From contig CAZWDU010000004.1 of NCBI GenBank assembly GCA_964632845.1, forward strand, positions 1-64,000: a stretch of DNA of 64,000 bases. The letters are read 5' to 3'. Source of the DNA: JAOZHU01 sp964632845 (GTDB taxonomy: Archaea > Thermoproteota > Bathyarchaeia > Bathyarchaeales > Bathycorpusculaceae). The notes beneath the pieces were generated by a model. That model made no database searches. It had not been told where the DNA came from and saw nothing but the letters and a program-made list of their open reading frames with translations. Each line of letters begins with the position of its first letter. Positions within the stretch are counted from its first letter, which is position 1. Position numbers and translations under genes: made by a program. This document shows, piece by piece, positions 25,210 through 33,302 of the stretch.

Positions 25210-26304
25210 ATGGAAAAAAACAAAATGTTCGCTATCGCGACAATAGCAATAGTTTTAATCGCCGCCTTAGGCGTTGCTTACATTCTCACCGCAAACACGG
25301 GAGATAATAAACCAATAGAAACAACGGTTACCGATGCCTTAGGACGAACTGTGGCTATCCCCGAACAGATAGACTCAATCTATTGTATAGGCGCATGCTC
25401 TTTGAGGTTAGTGTCCTATTTTGATGCTGTTGAAAAGGTCCATGCTATTGAGACCGCGGGTACCTTCAATACTCGGGACGACCAGACTTACTATCTTGTC
25501 AACAAGGCAACATTTTCCGCACTGCCCGAGGTAGCCACTACCGCGGAGGCTATCTTAGACCTGAACCCAAGCGTCGTCATCACCTCTACGGCGGAGGATG
25601 CGGCAACCGCAGATACTCTCCAAGACCAAACTGGAATCCCAGTGTACGTCATCAATGCCAACGTCGAATTCGGGGAGGATTTCTATACTCAGATAACCTC
25701 CCTGGGCAACTTGTTTGATGAGCAGGGCAGGGCTGCTGATCTCAATGATGGCATCGCCGCACTGATTAGCGACATTACCGCACAAGCTACTACAGCCAAC
25801 ACAAACAGTGCATACGCCTGCGGTATGTTCTATTACGGCGGAGCATCATTCCTGAAAGGCTCAGGAAACTATCTACCCTTCGACTATTCCAACATCCCCA
25901 ATGCCATTGAGCCTGCCGCTAACGGTCAACCATACGTCATCACATTGGAAACCCTGATTGACGCCAACCCAGACTGCATATTCATAGACAGCATAGGCTT
26001 GAGCGGCTGCATCGACTCGATTAACGAGTTCATAGATACGAATACTGGATTAGACAGCGTTTCGGCAGTGGAAAACGACAACATTTATTCAACAATGGTC
26101 TACAAGTGCTACGGCACCAATTGGGATAACCAATTGATTAATGTATACTACGTTGCATCCATAATGAATGGAGACTTGTACTCTTGGAACTTCGAGGACA
26201 AAGCAAACGAGATCATAGGACTATTCTATCCGGGAACTACGATGACCTACTCGGACATCGCGGCCGGTCAGACTGGCAACGGATGCAGCAAGGTCACGCT
26301 GTGA
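25210..26304 (+). CDS. ABC transporter solute-binding protein, BtuF/FepB type
   Basis: A 364-residue membrane-anchored binding protein. One N-terminal helix (FAIATIAIVLIAALGVAYIL) with no lipobox Cys precedes a two-lobed periplasmic-binding fold: VTDALGRTVAIPEQIDSI, LNPSVVITS, TGIPVYVIN, typical of iron-siderophore, heme or cobalamin receptors. GGAGG precedes the ATG. It heads an operon with FecCD permease, ATPase and methyltransferase. The ligand is unknown. The base usage looks different from the genes to its left. Confidence 0.9.
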   Translation: MEKNKMFAIATIAIVLIAALGVAYILTANTGDNKPIETTVTDALGRTVAIPEQIDSIYCIGACSLRLVSYFDAVEKVHAIETAGTFNTRDDQTYYLVNKATFSALPEVATTAEAILDLNPSVVITSTAEDAATADTLQDQTGIPVYVINANVEFGEDFYTQITSLGNLFDEQGRAADLNDGIAALISDITAQATTANTNSAYACGMFYYGGASFLKGSGNYLPFDYSNIPNAIEPAANGQPYVITLETLIDANPDCIFIDSIGLSGCIDSINEFIDTNTGLDSVSAVENDNIYSTMVYKCYGTNWDNQLINVYYVASIMNGDLYSWNFEDKANEIIGLFYPGTTMTYSDIAAGQTGNGCSKVTL

Positions 26305-26349
26305 TTAATTTTTAAACCTCTTTCCTTTTTTCTGATAACGGTGTGCAAA

Positions 26350-27471
26350 ATGGGTAGAAATCAGGCGTCCAAGGACCACGACAAGTACGAGGCATTCAGC
26401 ATCTATGAGGATAATGAAGAGGACGGCAACGAGGTCTCAAGAGCATATAAGGGGTTCGTAAAACGAAAGCGCCTTTTCCTCATTGTCGGACTACTTCTGT
26501 TGTTTCTATGCGTGATTATAGCTGCTCAGAGTGGACCTATTGACATACCTTTCCTAGACGTAGCTAAATACATCATTACCTTTGACATGAACGGAGCGGG
26601 AGGCGTCATCTGGAACATCCGAATGGTCAGGATTGTCGGAGCTTTATTCGCAGGCGCCGGATTGGCCGTCGCTGGGGTGGTGATGCAGTGTATCCTCCAC
26701 AATCCCCTCGCCTCACCTTTCACCTTAGGAATATCTAGCGCCTCAGCCTTCGGTGCCTCCTTTGCCATTATCTTCCTCGGTGCCGGCAGCAGCATGACCT
26801 CTACAGTCTCCATCAATAATCCCTACGTCACGACTGTATGCGCATTTTTATTCTCCTTGGTGGCGACTGGTTCTATACTGGTCCTTACCAAAATTACAAG
26901 AGTCAGCGCTGAAACTATGGTACTGGCTGGCGTGGCTATCAGTGCCATGTTCTCCGCTGGGTTATCCTTCATGCAGTACATAGCCACCGATTCGCAGTTA
27001 GGTAATATCGTAGCTTGGACCTTCGGCGACCTAGGTAAAGCTACTTGGGTCTGGAACTACCTGATTCTGTTGGTGGTTCTCCCAGTAGTCTTTTACTTCT
27101 TCTACAGAAGATGGGACTATAATGCCTTGGACGCTGGGGAGGACACCGCAAAAGGGTTGGGGGTCAATACGGAGCGGGAAAGAGTCGTGGGAATGATCTT
27201 GTCCTCTGTTTTATCCGCTTTTCTCGTCTCTTTCTTTGGCGTCATCGCTTTCATAGGTCTTCTGGGACCGCACATAGCTAGGATGATTATCGGCAGCGAC
27301 CATCGTTACCTCATCCCCCTTTCTGTTATCATAGGCGCCATTATCCTAATAATAGCGGACGGGGTTGGACAAGTAATCCTTTACCCTGCAGTTATACCAG
27401 TGGGCATAATAACCTCAATGCTTGGTGGACCCCTTTTCATCTACCTACTAATCAGGAGGTACCGGAAATGA
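26350..27471 (+). CDS. FecCD-family ABC transporter permease
   Basis: A 373-residue permease with nine to ten membrane helices after an unusual acidic, soluble N-terminal extension of about 40 residues. VRIVGALFAGAGLAVAGVV and FIGLLGPHIARMIIG are family signatures, the latter being the ATPase-contact loop. A GTG at 26341 is an alternative start; GGTG seven bases before 26350 favours the ATG. It overlaps the ATPase gene by four bases. Confidence 0.92.
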   Translation: MGRNQASKDHDKYEAFSIYEDNEEDGNEVSRAYKGFVKRKRLFLIVGLLLLFLCVIIAAQSGPIDIPFLDVAKYIITFDMNGAGGVIWNIRMVRIVGALFAGAGLAVAGVVMQCILHNPLASPFTLGISSASAFGASFAIIFLGAGSSMTSTVSINNPYVTTVCAFLFSLVATGSILVLTKITRVSAETMVLAGVAISAMFSAGLSFMQYIATDSQLGNIVAWTFGDLGKATWVWNYLILLVVLPVVFYFFYRRWDYNALDAGEDTAKGLGVNTERERVVGMILSSVLSAFLVSFFGVIAFIGLLGPHIARMIIGSDHRYLIPLSVIIGAIILIIADGVGQVILYPAVIPVGIITSMLGGPLFIYLLIRRYRK

Positions 27472-28223
27472 TGTTCCTCGAGGTAAATGGTATCGATTTC
27501 TCCTACAATAGCAACCGGGTCTTGGACGGTGTATCATTTACCGTGAAGACTGATGAGGTCGTCTCCATCTTGGGACCCAATGGTGTTGGAAAGACCACCC
27601 TGATTAAGTGTATAGACAAGGTGCTCAAACCAGACGCTGGCTCAGTGTTCATAGAAGGGTCAGATCTTCATCGGATGAGCAAGAAGGACATTGCCAAGAA
27701 CATAGGGTACGTCGCACAAAGGAGCGAGACATCCAGAACTACGGTTTTTGATTCTGTACTATTGGGCAGGAAACCACACTTCGATTGGAACGCCACTGAA
27801 AAAGACATAAGATTAGCAGGAAGAGTACTACACCTACTAGGCTTGGATGAACTTGTGCTTAAGTATGTTGACGAGATTAGCAGTGGGGAATATCAAATGG
27901 TGCAAATAGCAAGAGTTCTGGTCCAACAACCGAAGGTAATCCTCCTAGACGAACCCACAAGCAGTCTTGACTTGTCCAATCAGCATATGATTATGCATCT
28001 AATCAGGAACATTGTTAAGAAGAATCATATGGCTGCGATTATGATTATTCACGATCTTAACTTGGCCATCCGTCATTCGGACAAGTTCGTCCTGATGAAA
28101 GAAGGAAAGGTTTACTCCGCGGGGTGCCATGAGGTCATTACCCCTGAGAATATTAAGGCGGTATACAACATCGATGCATATGTGGAAAACGTGCGGGGAA
28201 TACCGGTGGTCATTCCCATATAA
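27468..28223 (+). CDS. FecE/BtuD-type ABC transporter ATPase
   Basis: A 251-residue ATPase with Walker A GPNGVGKTT, signature ISSGEYQ (a variant of LSGGQ), Walker B VILLDEPTSSLD and the switch His in IIHDLN. It powers uptake by the upstream permease. The start overlaps the permease stop (ATGATG); its own stop overlaps the methyltransferase ATG by one base. Confidence 0.93.
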   Translation: MMFLEVNGIDFSYNSNRVLDGVSFTVKTDEVVSILGPNGVGKTTLIKCIDKVLKPDAGSVFIEGSDLHRMSKKDIAKNIGYVAQRSETSRTTVFDSVLLGRKPHFDWNATEKDIRLAGRVLHLLGLDELVLKYVDEISSGEYQMVQIARVLVQQPKVILLDEPTSSLDLSNQHMIMHLIRNIVKKNHMAAIMIIHDLNLAIRHSDKFVLMKEGKVYSAGCHEVITPENIKAVYNIDAYVENVRGIPVVIPI

Positions 28224-28852
28224 TGGAGCATAAAGCCATGAACACGAAAACGGTTAATCCTAAACAAAAGGATTTCTTCGATGAGAACGCTAGGGTATGG
28301 GACGAGATTACCGTTCACAACCCTGAAAAGGTGCAATATATCGCCGAGTTGCTGGGAATCCATAGCGATGATAGGATACTAGACATTGGCGCTGGAACCG
28401 GAATCATGATACCATTTTACGAAAGATACCTAGTGGATGGAAGTGTTGTTGCAGTGGATTATTCGGGGAAGATGATCGAGATAGCCCGCTCGAAATATCC
28501 TGTAAAAGACCATCCACTGATTTCATACCTTGTCTCCGATGTTTACGAACTAAAATATGACGCGGACTTCGACTTGATAGTATGCTATTCCTGTTTTCCC
28601 CATTTTGTTGACCAGCCTCTAGCCATTAAGATATTAGCTAGGGCTTTAAGGAAAGGAGGTCGTCTAGCAGTGGCTCATTCTGATTCGGCCAAGAAGATCA
28701 ATGGAGTTCATATGAGCGGTGGCGTGGAGATCAAGAACGATTTCCTACCCAGCATGGAACAACTTAAACAGATGATGAGGGAGAATGGACTTACTGTTAC
28801 GTTCGAAAGAGATGACGAAAGTTATTTCATATGCGTAGCCAGAAAGCCATAG
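28223..28852 (+). CDS. Class I SAM-dependent methyltransferase
   Basis: A 209-residue methyltransferase with motif I ILDIGAGTGIM, acidic motif II VVAVDYS and a motif IV-like FDLIVCYSCFPHF. It is translationally coupled to the ABC ATPase, so it probably acts on the imported ligand or on a metallophore/corrinoid-like compound; this is inference from position. It is the last gene before the provirus junction. Confidence 0.88.
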   Translation: MEHKAMNTKTVNPKQKDFFDENARVWDEITVHNPEKVQYIAELLGIHSDDRILDIGAGTGIMIPFYERYLVDGSVVAVDYSGKMIEIARSKYPVKDHPLISYLVSDVYELKYDADFDLIVCYSCFPHFVDQPLAIKILARALRKGGRLAVAHSDSAKKINGVHMSGGVEIKNDFLPSMEQLKQMMRENGLTVTFERDDESYFICVARKP

Positions 28853-28869
28853 TTTAGTAAAACATCACC

Positions 28870-28941
28870 TGCCCTGTAGCTCAGTTTTTGATGCGGCGGG
28901 AACGTTGACTCTACGCTTGGGAGCTTGAGCTTCGCAGGGCA
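28870..28941 (+). other. tRNA-like arm at the provirus junction
   Basis: TGCCCTG at 28870-28876 and CAGGGCA at 28935-28941 are perfectly complementary and 72 bases apart end to end, and the first is followed by TAGCTCAG, the usual D-arm opening. D-stem partner and T-loop consensus are missing, so this is not a working tRNA. It may be a decayed tRNA or part of an attachment site, being the last distinctive sequence before the integrase. Confidence 0.25.
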
Positions 28942-29069
28942 AAGGGACTTGTGAAGCTTCCGTTCTTGAAAGCGCGGAAACAGCCGACAAAGCACTAAAA
29001 ACGGTATAAATCACAATACGGAAAAGGTAGCCCGGGAGACACCACGGTCTAGGGTTAAATTTATACTTT

Positions 29070-30425
29070 TTACTGTTTGCTTGTTGCATGTTGCTCCTCT
29101 CGGATTTCTTTTAATAGTTCGTTTTTTAGGGCTGCGCTAAGTTGGTGAAGCTGGCGTTCTTCTAGTTGGTCGCGGCCGATAACTGTTGCGTTGGGTCGGG
29201 TTAATGCTTCTTTTGTGAGGATTTCTTCTGGGTTAAGACCCCATGCTCTGATGATTTCTTTGAGAGCGTCGATCTTGCTTACTCGTGTTTTGGGTCTGAT
29301 GCTTAATGCTGAGGCTGAGTAGATGCCTCTTAGGTATTCTAAGCCTTTCATTTGGATATCATGGTAGGTGCTTATGGTGTGACCCATCATGTACTCGATG
29401 TAATCTGTGGGCATTCCAAGCGCTGCGAGTTGAGTGCGGAAGAATTTGCGGATGCTATGGACTCGAAGGTCGTAGCGTCTACCTAAGGATTTCTGTGGAA
29501 TTAAGCCTGCTCTTTGATAGAGTTCGTGGACTAGGCTGTGTACGGCGGCGGTTGATAGTGGAACAGGTCTGCGTAGTTGCATGTTTCTTAGGAGCGGTGT
29601 TTCATCATGGATGTTTTCAGGTGGAATTTTATCTGTGCCTTGGCGCCTAGCTTGCAAGTAGAGTCTAAGGTAGTCAGCTGCTTCTTGTCCGAGAAACGTG
29701 TCGTAATCATGGTACTTGCCTTTAGTGATTTCGGCTTCAACGTGGACGTGAATAGGCACTATGCCTTTTTCTAGGTCACGTCTGACATGGCGGTATCGGA
29801 GTTTTACGAGTGTGCCTGTGCGGAATCCGCCTAGGGCGAGCATGCTGATTATGGTTTTGACTCGTATGTCTGCCATGTCAATTACGGTTGCGAGTTCCTC
29901 TGGGGTTGGTGCGCGGTCTTTGTAGATGCTGCGTTTGCTTAGACTGTAGGCGAGTTCGAGTTTTAGGTTGCTTGCTCGGAATAGGGCTTTGACGCCTTTT
30001 ATGTGGTTGCTGACGGTGCCTGGCGCTAGGTCTTCGGCTTGGAGTTCGCCTACGAAGTCGTCGAGTAGCCTGTTGTATTTGGCTATGGCTTTTGGGTTTG
30101 CGTCTCCGTCTGGGTCGGTGCAGTTTCTGATTAGTTGGTCGGGTTGGGTGTTGAGCCATTTGCAGAAGCGGTGGACGCCGTAGAGATATTGGTAGAGTGT
30201 TCCTGGGCTTGCGGTTCTGTGGCGTAGCAGGTGTTTGGCGAGTTGGATTGTTGATTCGTTAGCAAAGGCGAAGGGTACTAGTGCGGGCATTTTCCAGCTT
30301 AGGCTGTTGATTATGTATTGTTGGAGTTTTTCTTCGGCTGCTGATTGGGGTTCTGGAAGTTGGAGTGCTATTGGGTTTTTGAGTTTTTTTCCGAGGGGGC
30401 TATGGGTTATGGTCAATGCTTGCAA
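29070..30425 (-). CDS. int: Tyrosine recombinase (integrase)
   Basis: A 451-residue integrase. The N-terminal core-binding domain (about 60-155) is followed by the catalytic domain with Arg in GGFRTGTL (residue 202), Lys in TKGKYHD (about 236), HSIR (His 323, Arg 326), GHT (His 349) and the nucleophile Tyr in EYLRGIYS (364 or 369). It recombines viral and host attachment sites. It is at the edge of the virus next to host genes, which is where a provirus integrase is expected. Confidence 0.93.
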   Translation of the reverse strand: MQALTITHSPLGKKLKNPIALQLPEPQSAAEEKLQQYIINSLSWKMPALVPFAFANESTIQLAKHLLRHRTASPGTLYQYLYGVHRFCKWLNTQPDQLIRNCTDPDGDANPKAIAKYNRLLDDFVGELQAEDLAPGTVSNHIKGVKALFRASNLKLELAYSLSKRSIYKDRAPTPEELATVIDMADIRVKTIISMLALGGFRTGTLVKLRYRHVRRDLEKGIVPIHVHVEAEITKGKYHDYDTFLGQEAADYLRLYLQARRQGTDKIPPENIHDETPLLRNMQLRRPVPLSTAAVHSLVHELYQRAGLIPQKSLGRRYDLRVHSIRKFFRTQLAALGMPTDYIEYMMGHTISTYHDIQMKGLEYLRGIYSASALSIRPKTRVSKIDALKEIIRAWGLNPEEILTKEALTRPNATVIGRDQLEERQLHQLSAALKNELLKEIREEQHATSKQ

Positions 30426-30437
30426 TGCGTTTGCCTT

Positions 30438-30791
30438 CTAGCTGATGGTTTTTGGTTGAGTTTTTCGCTTCTTCGGGTTAAGCGCATACTCGCTTTCTTG
30501 TTTAGGCTGTGCTGAATTTAAATGCCATTTTGGATTTTTTTGTAGTGGCAACTCGCGCATTTCGATGATGCAGCTTTTTAGGATGATGACGCCGCTGCCT
30601 TGGCCTCTTGGAATCTGCAGGTTGGGGATGGTTCTGTCATGTTCGATGAGCATTATTTCGTCTGTTTGCTTGCTGAGCCAGCCGATGGTTTCCCGTTCAA
30701 CGGCCTCCGCTAATGGTTGCTGGATGTTTTTGAAAAGCACATGGTCCTTATAGCGGACGTAAACGGGTGAACCCTCAGCTGGATATGCCAT
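30438..30791 (-). CDS. Conserved hypothetical viral early protein
   Basis: A 117-residue protein beginning MAYPAEGSPVYVRYKDHVLF, with a hydrophobic-acidic core (ETIGWLSKQTDEIMLIEHDR) and GSGVIILKSCIIEMRELPL, then a Lys-rich tail. I do not recognise a named family, although the arrangement resembles a small archaeal protein often seen near integrated elements. It sits 12 bases upstream of the integrase and is probably co-transcribed. Confidence 0.65.
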   Translation of the reverse strand: MAYPAEGSPVYVRYKDHVLFKNIQQPLAEAVERETIGWLSKQTDEIMLIEHDRTIPNLQIPRGQGSGVIILKSCIIEMRELPLQKNPKWHLNSAQPKQESEYALNPKKRKTQPKTIS

Positions 30792-30805
30792 GTGGATGCC
30801 TCAGG

Positions 30806-31048
30806 CTACTTGAAGAATTGTTCGTCTCGGATGTTTTCGCTTATGCGGATGTAGCGTTTTGATTTGCAGAAGTCTAATATGCGGGTTAAAAGTTCGTCTT
30901 TGCCGTTTTCGAATTCTTTTTTGAAGCCGAGCTTTCCAGTGCATACACGGATTTCTATTGTGCCGTCAACACCTAGAAGCTGGTAGAACCCCTGTTTCTC
31001 GCCAGCATACTCCTCCAGCACTTCCCAATCATCAACAAGATTAACCAT
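30806..31048 (-). CDS. Small hypothetical viral early protein
   Basis: An 80-residue protein (MVNLVDDWEVLEEY...). AGGTGA five bases before the ATG at 31048 fixes the start; the frame is open further upstream but runs through the iterons. It is the first gene of the leftward early transcript (this gene, the 117-residue protein, integrase). A TTTATTTT element near 31077-31087 on this strand is a likely TATA box. No family recognised. Confidence 0.6.
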   Translation of the reverse strand: MVNLVDDWEVLEEYAGEKQGFYQLLGVDGTIEIRVCTGKLGFKKEFENGKDELLTRILDFCKSKRYIRISENIRDEQFFK

Positions 31049-31102
31049 TATTTCACCTAAAACTATCTTGCAGCCAGAAAATAAAGGAATTCTGCCCCAC
31101 TC

Positions 31103-31168
31103 AAAGAACAGTGTTCTTTTAGAAGCTTCACAAAGAACAGTGTTCTTCAAAGGGCTTGACAAAGAACA
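31103..31168. repeat. Tandem 29-bp palindromic iterons
   Basis: AAAGAACAGTGTTCTT starts at 31103 and again at 31132, and AAAGAACAG again at 31161, each step exactly 29 bases. The core AAGAACA-G-TGTTCTT is a palindrome with 7-base arms. Units 1 and 2 match at 23 of 29 positions; unit 3 is a half site. The array lies between the divergent promoters of the 80-residue gene and the PDDEXK_4 nuclease gene. Confidence 0.8.
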
Positions 31169-31181
31169 GGGCCTGAAAATG

Positions 31182-31189
31182 TATAAAAT
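31182..31189 (+). promoter_or_regulatory. TATA box right of the iterons
   Basis: TATAAAAT, a close match to the archaeal consensus, 14 bases after the last iteron. It predicts a start near 31210 and a leader of about 90 bases before the TTG of the nuclease gene. Confidence 0.45.
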
Positions 31190-31301
31190 GCTTGGTTGTG
31201 GTCGATAAGTCTTGGGTCCCTTTGATCAGTTCATTGCAAATGGACTTCTAAAATCTTAAAAGCTTCCTGAAGGGTGATGTATCTATTGTCGTGAAAGCTG
31301 A

Positions 31302-32570
31302 TTGACAAGCAATTCATGTGACATCGCTTCTTCCTTAGAGAATCTCAAGATCGAATTAGGAGCTATCACTCAGAAAGACATTGCCACTTTGAGGATAAAT
31401 CTTGAGGCTTTTCGCAGCGAGCTTATACTTATTCAGAAAAATGATGTGGAGCATAGTTCTGATAATCTGAACAATTTGACGGTTAACCTTGAAAAAATTC
31501 ATAGAAAAGAATTTAGTTTCTTGAGAACTCTGAGAATCGAGGAGAATGAACTTGTTCACAGCAATTTTCTTGCTTGGCTTCTCGATCCAAAAGAAAACCA
31601 TGGATTGGGGTCGCAATTCTTAGAGAAATTCCTAGACTTGTTGGCACCCAAGATAATCAAGCACGGCTCAAGTCTGCCAAGGATTCCTCCTCAGGATGTT
31701 TTTGTTGAGCGAGAAATATCCAGCGATACAAGTAGGTTAGATATAAGATTGATGGATGTGAAGGGGCTGTTCCATTGTACAATTGAGAACAAGATTTTTT
31801 CTAGTGAAGGAGATGACCAGACTAATCGTCTTTATAGAGACTTTCACAAGATATGCCCATACGAGATCTTTGTTTTTTTGACACTCAGTGGAAAAGAGAA
31901 ACCAGCCAATGACAATTTCATATCCCTAACCTATTCTGAATTGGCGCCAATTTTTTCTGAACTCCTTGATTTTGCCATTGGAGACACAAGACTTTTAATT
32001 AAAAATTATCTAAATACTCTTGAGAGGCTAATATTGGCTGAAAAATTCAATGGTTATTCGGAAAGGACTCAGCTTTACTTCCGCCATGTGAAAGAGATAA
32101 ACGAGGTTAAGGCGGCTTATGATGAAGATAGAAGATTGCTTTTATCTGCTTTGGAAGACGGCGTGAAGGAGAGAAACTGGTGGGACGAGTCAACTTGGAG
32201 AATTAACAAAACCGGGTCAAACATAAGCATTTGGAAACCTAACTGGTTCTCTGACGATACTGGAGTAAAATTTTGGATTGAGCCATGGACTGAGGAGCCA
32301 GCGTGTGATCTGAATGTTTACGGTTCACCAGCTTCATTTTCTCAACAGTTTGTTCACATCCTCAAGAAATATCTTGAAGCGAAATATCCTGGCAAGATGG
32401 CTGGAGACTTCACCAAACACCTGACTGGGGTCAATACTTTCTTGGAAAGGACAATAAAATTTTCCTTCACAGAAACACAGCAGGTTGAGAAGATCCTTAG
32501 AATCCTTGACGAATTGGTGAACCAGTTCCAAAAAATAATTGATGACAGCATCGCTGAGTTCAGGAAATAG
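31302..32570 (+). CDS. PDDEXK_4 family nuclease-like protein
   Basis: A 422-residue protein of the PD-(D/E)XK superfamily. ENELVHSNFLAWLLDP opens the domain (about residues 84-99); the catalytic residues are the Asp in SRLDIRL and the Glu and Lys in CTIENKIFSSEGDDQ, with DDQTNRLYRDF giving the usual Gln and Tyr. The C-terminal half is a separate domain with aromatic residues. The family includes predicted restriction or defence nucleases; no methylase is adjacent here. The start is a TTG with a weak ribosome site. It is convergent with the wHTH gene, overlapping by 11 bases. Confidence 0.78.
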   Translation: MTSNSCDIASSLENLKIELGAITQKDIATLRINLEAFRSELILIQKNDVEHSSDNLNNLTVNLEKIHRKEFSFLRTLRIEENELVHSNFLAWLLDPKENHGLGSQFLEKFLDLLAPKIIKHGSSLPRIPPQDVFVEREISSDTSRLDIRLMDVKGLFHCTIENKIFSSEGDDQTNRLYRDFHKICPYEIFVFLTLSGKEKPANDNFISLTYSELAPIFSELLDFAIGDTRLLIKNYLNTLERLILAEKFNGYSERTQLYFRHVKEINEVKAAYDEDRRLLLSALEDGVKERNWWDESTWRINKTGSNISIWKPNWFSDDTGVKFWIEPWTEEPACDLNVYGSPASFSQQFVHILKKYLEAKYPGKMAGDFTKHLTGVNTFLERTIKFSFTETQQVEKILRILDELVNQFQKIIDDSIAEFRK

Positions 32571-32961
32571 TTCCATCATTTATGACCGTGAATAGAATTC
32601 CAAGTAACGACAAAGCACCTGTGTCATTAATCCGACCAATTATCTCCCCGAGATTTTTTGAACTGAGGAACGATGCTAGGTAAGCTTTTGGTCGTAATTC
32701 GTAGTAGTTTGTCAATCCGCCTATTCTTTCTCTCACTTCTACCCTTTTGAGGTAACCCTTCTGCTCAAGAATTCTTACCCGCTTGTTTACAGTTGAATAG
32801 CTTGTATTCTTCATGCCTTTAATTTGAGTTATCGCTTTTCTGAGTGATCTCGTTGTCTGAGGCTCGTTGATAGCAAGCACCTGAAATATAGCGCGGTTTA
32901 GTTTCGCCTCTCTGCCTTTGAAAACTGAAAGCTCTGTGCCTTTACTTTTCTTCCGCGCCAT
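32560..32961 (-). CDS. Winged helix DNA-binding protein
   Basis: A 133-residue protein: RAIFQVLAINEPQTTRSL, SYSTVNKRVRILEQKGYLKRV and wing VRERIGGLTNYYEL form a winged helix (about residues 22-90); a hydrophobic C-terminal helix may mediate dimerisation. It starts about 100 bases from the first of two identical palindromes, which are candidates for its operators. Probably a viral regulator. Confidence 0.78.
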   Translation of the reverse strand: MARKKSKGTELSVFKGREAKLNRAIFQVLAINEPQTTRSLRKAITQIKGMKNTSYSTVNKRVRILEQKGYLKRVEVRERIGGLTNYYELRPKAYLASFLSSKNLGEIIGRINDTGALSLLGILFTVINDGTIS

Positions 32962-33064
32962 TAGCAGTAGGCTCCGCTGTGAGAGGTTGGGGAAAACAGA
33001 GGCGCTGGAACTAGCTTATTACACTTTTTGAGGATTCAAAGGGCTGTTTGATTCGAGGTAAAAT

Positions 33065-33204
33065 TTTTCTAGGGCTAGAAACGCCCAGCGTAATTTGTGT
33101 TTGGAGACCCTATTTATACAAAATGCGAGTTTTCATGGAGTGAGGATTGGGTGGGAACCTGTTTTTGCTGTGTTTTACAAGGGTGTTTTCTAGGGCTAGA
33201 AACG
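33065..33204. promoter_or_regulatory. Two identical 19-base palindromic sites
   Basis: TTTTCTAGGGCTAGAAACG occurs at 33065-33083 and again at 33186-33204, with perfect arms TTTCTAG and CTAGAAA around GG. The 340-base stretch between the wHTH gene and the methyltransferase-like gene has no convincing coding frame, so the pair looks like a regulatory site with a 121-base period. Confidence 0.65.
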
Positions 33205-33302
33205 TTTTACCGAGCACATTTTCACTGTTTCAGGGGCAGAAGAGAGGGTGAAGTTAGAATTGCGGCGGGCGATTCTAAAAAGCCTTGGATAATCGCATCT
33301 AA

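Noticed and set aside
28870..28941. A functional tRNA gene
   Set aside because: Acceptor-like arms match, but no D-stem partner, no anticodon arm and no T-loop consensus could be placed.
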